Assembly: GCA_947631805.1 (NCBI GenBank)
Contig: CANRNA010000045.1
Span: 1-10,531 of the forward strand
Reading direction: 5' to 3'
DNA: 10,531 bases
Source: an uncultured Oscillospiraceae bacterium
Lineage (GTDB): Bacteria > Bacillota > Clostridia > Oscillospirales > Oscillospiraceae
Position 1 is the stretch's first letter, and each line of letters begins with the position of its first letter. The position numbers and the translations under genes were made by a program. Below the pieces are notes generated by a model. It did no database searches. It was not told where the DNA came from and saw only the letters and a program-made list of their open reading frames with translations. This document shows positions 5,406 to 10,531 of the stretch, piece by piece.

Positions 5406-6676
5406 ATCCCGGTCTTGTGGTCATATTGCTGCTTTTAGGCCTCTCCTTTTTGGGTATCCCCATCTATATAGCTCTTGGTATCGGGACGCTGGCCGCTTTG
5501 AATCTGGCCGGTATGCCTGTGCTGGTACTGCCTCAGCGGCTGTTCTCGGGTATCAACTCCACATCCTTGCTGGCCATTCCGTTCTTCATTCTGGCGGGCA
5601 ACATTATGTCCCGAAGCATCACCTCCAAGCTTATAAATGTGGCAAACGCGCTGATCGGATGGATACGTGGCAGTCTGGCCCTGGTGACGGTGCTCGCGTC
5701 TGCCCTGTTCGGCGCCATCTCCGGCTCCGGCGTGGCTACGGCCTCCGCCATTGGTGGCCTGACGATCCCGGCCATGAAAAAAGAGGGCTATCCCGCCCCC
5801 TTCGCCACGGCTGTGGCCTCTATATCCTCCATTATGGGACCGATCATCCCACCGTCTATCACTTTGATCGTATACGCCTCCATCACCAACGTGTCCGTAT
5901 CTTCGCTGTTCATGGGTTCGGTGTTCCCCGGCTGCATCCTGGCGGTGAGCCTGATCGCTTACGCGCTCTATTATGGCAAGAGGAAGGACCTTCCCGCCCA
6001 CGAAAAGCAGTCGCCCCGCCAGATCGCTCACACCTTCAAGGACAGTATTTGGGCGCTTCTTCTGCCGATCATCATTCTGGGCGGCATTTTCGGCGGTATA
6101 TACACCCCCACCGAGGCGGCCGCCGTGGCTGTGGGCTATTCTCTCATCATCAGTCTGTTTGTCTATAAGGACATGTCGTTCAAGGAGATGCCCGGCGTAT
6201 TTGTAGAAGCCGCTGTTTCTACCGCTACCATCATGGTGATGGTGGGACTTTCCAAGGCCTCCAGCTACGTGATCACCACCTCCGGTCTGCCCCAGCAGAT
6301 GCTGTCACTGTTTTCCTCGATCACCAATAGCAAGTTCGTGATACTGCTGCTGCTGAATCTGCTGTTTCTCATTATCGGCATGCTCATGGAGGCCAACGCG
6401 GCCATCATCATGATGACGCCCATTCTGATGCCTCTGTTGAACGCCTTCGGCATTGACATGCTCCAGTTTGGCATCGTTATGAGCTTCAACCTGTGCATCG
6501 GTCTGGTGACTCCGCCTGTGGGCATGTGTCTGCTTCTGGGCAATCAAATCGGGGAGACCAGCCTGTCCAACTCCCTAAAAGCCATGATGCCTATGCTGCT
6601 TATCTCCATTTTGGTCCTCATGCTTATAACTTACGTAACGCCTCTGACGACCTGGCTGCCCAAGGTTCTGGCCTGA
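5402..6676 (+). CDS. dctM: TRAP transporter large membrane subunit (DctM)
   Basis: A 424-residue polytopic permease that carries the substrate across the membrane, coupled in known TRAP systems to sodium. Conserved segments are seen in both repeat halves: LLAIPFFILAGNIM (57-70), GAISGSGVATASAIG (104-118), GPIIPPS (146-152), GGIYTPTEAAAVAVGY (231-246) and GLVTPPVG (367-374). The Gly/Ser/Thr-rich loops of the two halves form the family's ion and substrate sites. The length is normal for an unfused DctM. The start is fixed by AAGGAGG at 5388-5394 and overlaps the dctQ stop by four bases. The dehydrogenase gene follows after 38 bases. The family is secure; substrate specificity is set mainly by the binding protein and is unknown. 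Confidence 0.95.
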   Translation: MNPGLVVILLLLGLSFLGIPIYIALGIGTLAALNLAGMPVLVLPQRLFSGINSTSLLAIPFFILAGNIMSRSITSKLINVANALIGWIRGSLALVTVLASALFGAISGSGVATASAIGGLTIPAMKKEGYPAPFATAVASISSIMGPIIPPSITLIVYASITNVSVSSLFMGSVFPGCILAVSLIAYALYYGKRKDLPAHEKQSPRQIAHTFKDSIWALLLPIIILGGIFGGIYTPTEAAAVAVGYSLIISLFVYKDMSFKEMPGVFVEAAVSTATIMVMVGLSKASSYVITTSGLPQQMLSLFSSITNSKFVILLLLNLLFLIIGMLMEANAAIIMMTPILMPLLNAFGIDMLQFGIVMSFNLCIGLVTPPVGMCLLLGNQIGETSLSNSLKAMMPMLLISILVLMLITYVTPLTTWLPKVLA

Positions 6677-6714
6677 CGTAACATATAGCAAATAACAGAA
6701 AGGAAGTATTTTCG

Positions 6715-7602
6715 GTGAAAATTGGATTTTTGGGCCTTGGCGTCATGGGTCTGCCCATGGCAAAAAACGTCGTAAAAAAGAGCGGTTTCCCAGTTCTGGC
6801 CTATGATGTTGTGGAAAAACAGGCTGCCGCGCTTCAGGAGGCAGGCGGCATTGCTGTCAGAGACCCCTCGGAGATATATACGCAGTGCGATGTGATCATG
6901 CAAATGCTGCCTACCCACCCCATCATTATCCACTCCATTGAGGAGGCGGTGCGCCTTGGCAAGCCCGGCAATATCATCATTGACCTGTCTTCCACTGCTC
7001 CTGACATCCTGTTGGACCTGGAAAAGAAGGTCAGTGCTGCCGGGATGTATCTGCTTGACTCTCCGGTCAGCGGTGGCAACCCGATGGCGAAAGCCGGAAC
7101 GCTCGCTATCATGACCGGCGGCAATAAGGATATATTTGAAAAGGTAAAACCTCTTCTTTCCTGCATGGGTACTCCCGTTTACACCGGCGGCACAGCCAGC
7201 GGCAGCGTGACCAAACTGGTCAATAACATGATCGCCGGGGCTTATCTGGTGGCTATGGCGGAGGGCTACGCGTTTGCCGCCAAAGCGGGCATCGACCTGC
7301 AAACCACATTCGAGGCCACGCGCGGCGGTTTCGCAGGCGGCCCGCTGTATGATAACAAGATACCGATGCTCATCCACCGTGATTACACCCCCGGCGCCAG
7401 GGTCGCTGTCCATCGCAAGGACCTCATCAACGCCAAGCACTATGCTCATAAGCTGGGAATAGATACCCCTATGGCGGACGTGGTGCTGATGGTCATGGAC
7501 TGGATGAACGACAACGGCCACGTGGACGAGGATCAAATCGCCATGGTGAAGTACTATGAGGACAAAATGAACGTCACCGTAGGCTCTGCCGACGACAAAT
7601 AA
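6715..7602 (+). CDS. NAD-type beta-hydroxyacid dehydrogenase (3-hydroxyisobutyrate / tartronate semialdehyde reductase family)
   Basis: A 295-residue enzyme that oxidises a beta-hydroxyacid to its semialdehyde or the reverse. The N-terminal Rossmann motif GFLGLGVMGLPMAKN (4-18) is the family signature. Asp31 at the end of the second strand (LAYD) favours NAD over NADP. The substrate loop DSPVSGGNPMAKAGTL starts at 115 with S119-G120-G121. The catalytic lysine is Lys167 and Asn171 is in TKLVNN. The C-terminal HRKDL (233-237) is the second substrate-site motif. The start is GTG, supported by AAAGGAAG eight bases upstream. The P-x-A-x-x-GTL loop resembles tartronate semialdehyde reductase (GarR) slightly more than 3-hydroxyisobutyrate dehydrogenase, but this is a judgement by eye. 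It ends the TRAP operon and probably acts on the imported acid or its first product. Confidence 0.88.
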   Translation: MKIGFLGLGVMGLPMAKNVVKKSGFPVLAYDVVEKQAAALQEAGGIAVRDPSEIYTQCDVIMQMLPTHPIIIHSIEEAVRLGKPGNIIIDLSSTAPDILLDLEKKVSAAGMYLLDSPVSGGNPMAKAGTLAIMTGGNKDIFEKVKPLLSCMGTPVYTGGTASGSVTKLVNNMIAGAYLVAMAEGYAFAAKAGIDLQTTFEATRGGFAGGPLYDNKIPMLIHRDYTPGARVAVHRKDLINAKHYAHKLGIDTPMADVVLMVMDWMNDNGHVDEDQIAMVKYYEDKMNVTVGSADDK

Positions 7603-7620
7603 CAACTCACTCCTTTCCTT

Positions 7621-7668
7621 AAAAAGCCCCTGTTCGGCAGCCGGATGATCTCCGGCCCGGACAGGGGC
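7621..7668 (-). terminator. Terminator of gyrA-rnhA, shared with the convergent TRAP operon
   Basis: A long hairpin spans 7626-7668: GCCCCTGT pairs with ACAGGGGC, then TCGG with CCGG including one G-U, a two-base bulge, and GCCGGA with TCCGGC around a five-base loop. On the minus strand it is followed by five U residues (7621-7625), making a strong terminator for rnhA. On the plus strand the following bases (ATCGTTACAG) are not U-rich, so it would stop the TRAP operon less well, though it may protect that transcript's 3' end. Confidence 0.88.
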
Positions 7669-7694
7669 ATCGTTACAGTTATATTATGATCTGC

Positions 7695-8132
7695 TCATTT
7701 TTTCCCGTACCTGTCCCGCTGGGCAACGGCCAGGGCGTCGCAGCGGTTGTTCAGCTCGTTGTCCGCGTGGCCCTTCACCCAGCGGAACGTGACCGCGTGC
7801 TTTTGCAGCAGACCGTCCAGCTCCCGCCAGAGCTCGGCGTTTTTCAGTCCGCCCTTTTTGGTGAAGCCCGCCGCCTTCCACTTTCTCAGCCAGCCCTCGG
7901 TCATTGCCCGGGAAATATACTGGCTGTCGGTGTACACCGTGACGGCGCAGGGCTCTTTCAGCGCCTCCAGGGCCCGGATGACCCCGGTCAGCTCCATGCG
8001 GTTATTGGTGGTGTCCCTCTCGCCGCCGCTTATCTCCTTTTCCGCCGTGCCCCAGCGCAGTATGGCGGCCCAGCCGCCGGGGCCCGGATTTCCCGAGCAG
8101 GCCCCGTCGGTATAGATGGTCACTTCCTTCAT
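7695..8132 (-). CDS. rnhA: Ribonuclease HI
   Basis: A 145-residue RNase HI, which cuts the RNA strand of RNA:DNA hybrids such as R-loops and primer remnants. The four catalytic carboxylates are present: D9 in YTDGACSGNPGPGG, E47 in NNRMEL, D69 in YTDSQY and D132 in NNRCDALA. The flexible-loop His122 in VKGHADNELNN is also present. The basic protrusion (WLRKWKAAGFTKKG, 81-94) found in E. coli-type RNase HI is intact. The length is close to the E. coli enzyme. There is no N-terminal hybrid-binding domain, unlike the longer RNase H found in many Gram-positives. Its ATG overlaps the gyrA stop (ATGA) and there is no room for a separate promoter, so it is cotranscribed and probably translationally coupled to gyrA. 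Confidence 0.96.
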   Translation of the reverse strand: MKEVTIYTDGACSGNPGPGGWAAILRWGTAEKEISGGERDTTNNRMELTGVIRALEALKEPCAVTVYTDSQYISRAMTEGWLRKWKAAGFTKKGGLKNAELWRELDGLLQKHAVTFRWVKGHADNELNNRCDALAVAQRDRYGKK

Positions 8133-10531
8133 GTCTCAGGCCCCTGGTCCTCTCCGGCCTCCTTTTCCGTGCAGGCGATGGAGATGATGCGGCTGCCATC
8201 GGCCACCCGCATCAGGCGCACGCCCTGGGTGGACCGGCCGTAGACCGATATGGCCCCCGCGTCGGTGCGCAAAATGGTGCCGTCATCCGAGACGAGAAGC
8301 AGGTCCTCCTGGCCGGTGACCAGCTTCATGGCCACCACCGGGCCTGTCTTGTCTGTGACCTTGTAGTTTCTCATGCCGTAGCCGCCACGGCCCTGGGCCT
8401 CGCCGCCCCGGAGGTATTCCTCCGCCGCGGTCCGCTTGCCGTAGCCGTTGGCGGTGACGGAGAGCACCATGTCCCCCTCCGTCACGGACCCGGCGCCCAC
8501 GACCCTGTCGCCAGCGCGCAGCTTGATGCCCCGCACGCCCATGGCGGTGCGGCCCATGGCCCGCACGTCGGTCTCTTTGAAGCATATCGCCGCGCCGTCC
8601 GCCGTGGCGATGAGGATGTTCTGGGCCCCGTCGGTCACGCACACGGATATGAGCTCGTCCCCTTCGTCCAGTGTGAGGGCCCGGATGCCGCTGCTGCGGA
8701 TGTTTTTCAGCTCCGTGAGGAACATGCGCTTGACCGTGCCCTGGGCGGTGGTGAACAGCAGGTACTTGTCCTCCTCTATCTGGCGGATGTGGAGCATGGC
8801 CTGGACCTTTTCATCCGGCTCCACCGGCACGAAGTTCACGATGGGGGAGCCCCGGCTGGTCCGGCTGGCCTCGGGGATGAGATAGCCCTTGCGGCTGTAG
8901 ACCCGGCCAAGGGAGGTGAAGAACAATATGAAGTCATGGCTGGAGGCGGTGAATACCGTCTCCACATAGTCCTCCTCACGGGTGGCCATGGCCCGAATGC
9001 CCTTGCCGCCCCGGTTCTGGGCCCGGTACTCGCTGGCGGGCAGGCGCTTGATATACCCGTTGTGGCTCATGGTGTACACGCATTCCTCTTCGGGTATCAG
9101 GTCCTCCGCGTCTATCTCTCCGAATACGTCCTGTATCTCGGTCAGGCGCTTGTCGCCGTACTTGTCCCGTATGGCGGTCAGCTCGTCCTTCAGTACGCCC
9201 CGGAGCATATCCTCGCTGGCCAGGAGCTTTTCAAAGTAGGCGATCTTCTCCTCCAGCTCGTGATATTCCGTCTCCAGCTTTTCCCGGTTCAGGCCCTGCA
9301 GTGAAATGAGCCGCATGTCGCATATCGCCTGGGCCTGGACGTCGTCCAGCCCGAAGCGCTCCATCAGCCGCTGCTTGGCGTTGTCGTAGCTGGAGCGGAT
9401 GATATGGATGACCTCGTCTATGTTGTCCTGGGCTATCAGCAGCCCCTCCAACAGGTGGGCCCGCTCCCTGGCTTTTTTCAGGTCGTACTGGGTCCGGCGG
9501 ACGATGATCTGCTCCTGGTAGGCGATATACTCGTCCAGGATGTGGCGCAAAGACAGTATCTTGGGCTGCTTCTGGTCGTCCACCAGGGCCAGCATGATGA
9601 TGGAGAAGGTGGACTGGAGCTGGGTCTGGGTGAACAGGCGGTTGAGGACGATCTGGGGGTTGGCGTCCCGCTTCAGCTCGATGACGATGCGCATGCCGTT
9701 GCGGTCCGTCTCGTCCCGCAGGTCGCTGATGCCCTCCAGGCGTTTGTCCTTCACTTGGTCTGATATGGAGCGGATGAGCTGCTTTTTGTTGACCTGGTAG
9801 GGCAGCTCCGTCACGACGATGCGCGTCCGATGGTCCCGGCCGTATTCCTCAAAATCCGCCCTGGCCCGGACGGTTATCTTGCCCCGGCCGGTGGCATAGG
9901 CCTGGCGGATGCCCGCCCGGCCCATGATGATGCCCTTGGTGGGGAAGTCGGGCCCCTGGATGTGCTCCATCAGGTCGGAAAGCCCCGCGTTGGGGTTTTC
10001 CAGCACGCATATCGCCGCGTTGATGACCTCTGTGAGGTTGTGGGGGGGTATATTGGTGGCCATGCCCACGGCGATGCCGCTGGAGCCGTTCACCAGCAGA
10101 TTGGGAAAACGGCTGGGCAGGACACGGGGCTCCTTTCTCTCCTCGTCGAAGTTGGGGTCCCAGTCCACGGTGTCCTTGTCGATGTCCCGGAGCATCTCGT
10201 TGCATATCCTGGACATGCGGGCCTCGGTGTATCGGTAGGCCGCCGGGGGATTGCCGTCCACGTCGCCGAAGTTGCCGTGGCCGTCCACCAGGGGATAGCG
10301 CAGGGAGAAATCCTGGGCCATGCGGACCATGGCGTCGTAAACGGAGGCGTCTCCGTGGGGGTGGTAGTGGCCCAACACTTCGCCCACGCAGGTGGCGGAT
10401 TTTTTGAAGGGCCTGTCGCTGGTAAGGCCCGTCTCATACATGGAATAGAGGATACGCCGGTGCACGGGCTTCAGGCCGTCCCGCACGTCGGGCAGGGCCC
10501 GGCCCACGATGACGCTCATGGCGTATTCCCG
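8129..10531 (-). CDS. gyrA: DNA gyrase subunit A (5' end beyond the window)
   Basis: The breakage-reunion subunit of DNA gyrase, which introduces negative supercoils with GyrB. The frame stays open past the right edge: codons for R-E-Y-A precede the first visible Met, matching the usual S/R-x-YAMSVIVGRALPDVRDGLKP start, so about 20 codons are missing. Counting from that Met (E. coli 26): HYHPHGDASVYDAMVRMAQ spans 52-69, the catalytic tyrosine is Y97 in YRYTEAR, the coiled-coil arm lies in the middle, and the DNA-wrapping beta-pinwheel starts after about 490. A GyrA box (QNRGGKG, 8999-9019) marks it as GyrA rather than ParC. The position of E. coli Ser83 is Ala. It ends with a short acidic tail and overlaps rnhA by four bases. 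gyrB is probably upstream, outside the window. Confidence 0.97.
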   Translation of the reverse strand, partial: REYAMSVIVGRALPDVRDGLKPVHRRILYSMYETGLTSDRPFKKSATCVGEVLGHYHPHGDASVYDAMVRMAQDFSLRYPLVDGHGNFGDVDGNPPAAYRYTEARMSRICNEMLRDIDKDTVDWDPNFDEERKEPRVLPSRFPNLLVNGSSGIAVGMATNIPPHNLTEVINAAICVLENPNAGLSDLMEHIQGPDFPTKGIIMGRAGIRQAYATGRGKITVRARADFEEYGRDHRTRIVVTELPYQVNKKQLIRSISDQVKDKRLEGISDLRDETDRNGMRIVIELKRDANPQIVLNRLFTQTQLQSTFSIIMLALVDDQKQPKILSLRHILDEYIAYQEQIIVRRTQYDLKKARERAHLLEGLLIAQDNIDEVIHIIRSSYDNAKQRLMERFGLDDVQAQAICDMRLISLQGLNREKLETEYHELEEKIAYFEKLLASEDMLRGVLKDELTAIRDKYGDKRLTEIQDVFGEIDAEDLIPEEECVYTMSHNGYIKRLPASEYRAQNRGGKGIRAMATREEDYVETVFTASSHDFILFFTSLGRVYSRKGYLIPEASRTSRGSPIVNFVPVEPDEKVQAMLHIRQIEEDKYLLFTTAQGTVKRMFLTELKNIRSSGIRALTLDEGDELISVCVTDGAQNILIATADGAAICFKETDVRAMGRTAMGVRGIKLRAGDRVVGAGSVTEGDMVLSVTANGYGKRTAAEEYLRGGEAQGRGGYGMRNYKVTDKTGPVVAMKLVTGQEDLLLVSDDGTILRTDAGAISVYGRSTQGVRLMRVADGSRIISIACTEKEAGEDQGPET
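8999..9019 (-). other. GyrA box, QNRGGKG
   Basis: The seven-residue GyrA box needed for wrapping DNA around the C-terminal pinwheel reads QNRGGKG. The E. coli form is QRRGGKG, so one arginine is replaced by asparagine while the rest of the motif is kept. It distinguishes this gene from topoisomerase IV parC. Confidence 0.85.

Noticed and set aside
6631..7605. 324-residue minus-strand frame opposite the dehydrogenase
   Set aside because: The plus frame has the complete Rossmann and catalytic motifs. The minus frame is a mirror of it and lacks a ribosome binding site.
8129..10531. Could be topoisomerase IV parC instead of gyrA
   Set aside because: A nearly intact GyrA box and a full-length C-terminal pinwheel favour GyrA.
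1..10531. CRISPR arrays, tRNAs, rRNAs, insertion sequences, toxin-antitoxin or phage-defence genes
   Set aside because: None could be supported on either strand. All sizeable coding regions are accounted for by metabolic, regulatory, transport or DNA-maintenance families.

Overview
This window looks like chromosomal DNA from a GC-rich, low-oxygen Firmicute, most likely a Clostridia member of the Oscillospiraceae type. That placement is an inference from strong purine-rich ribosome binding sites (AGAGGTGA, AAAGGAG, GGAGG), the GyrA sequence style, the MKKILSLLLALTMVFSLC-type signal peptide and the gene families. No rRNA or other phylogenetic marker is available to confirm it. No RNA genes, insertion sequences, CRISPR arrays or integrase remnants were found.

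Layout. (1) Positions 155-2231 (+): a strong extended -10 promoter with an inverted repeat over its start site drives a tight three-gene operon: an MBL-fold hydrolase of the UlaG/Lactamase_B_3 type, a ROK-family sugar kinase overlapping it by 11 bases, and a small four-helix membrane protein of unknown function. A textbook intrinsic terminator ends it. (2) Positions 2230-3496 (-): a DEDDh 3'-5' exonuclease and, upstream of it, a GntR/FCD transcription regulator, with a terminator-like hairpin between them. (3) Positions 3497-3849: a 353-bp divergent control region with a promoter facing each way. A perfect 26-bp AT-only palindrome plus an extra half-site lie just downstream of the start site for the next operon. 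(4) Positions 3850-7602 (+): a complete TRAP transporter (binding protein, small and large membrane subunits) followed by an NAD-type beta-hydroxyacid dehydrogenase. (5) Positions 7621-10531 (-): gyrA, running off the right edge and lacking about its first 20 codons, with rnhA (RNase HI) coupled to its 3' end by an ATGA overlap and followed by a strong terminator.

How the parts work together. The GntR regulator, TRAP transporter and dehydrogenase look like a self-contained substrate-responsive module. The transporter would import an organic acid using a sodium gradient, the dehydrogenase would interconvert a beta-hydroxyacid and its semialdehyde, and the regulator would sense the acid. The substrate cannot be read from the sequence; small hydroxy or sugar acids are the best guess. 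This module uses visibly fewer G/C-ending codons than the MBL-ROK operon and gyrA on either side, so it may be an acquired or mobile metabolic cassette beside housekeeping genes. The gyrA-rnhA pair joins two functions (DNA supercoiling and RNA:DNA hybrid removal) that are known to interact physiologically.

No clearly new defence or mobile system was found. The best points for a second look are the palindromic operator region, the orphan TRAP/dehydrogenase module, the MBL-ROK coupling, the gyrA-rnhA coupling, and the alanine at the quinolone-critical serine position of GyrA.
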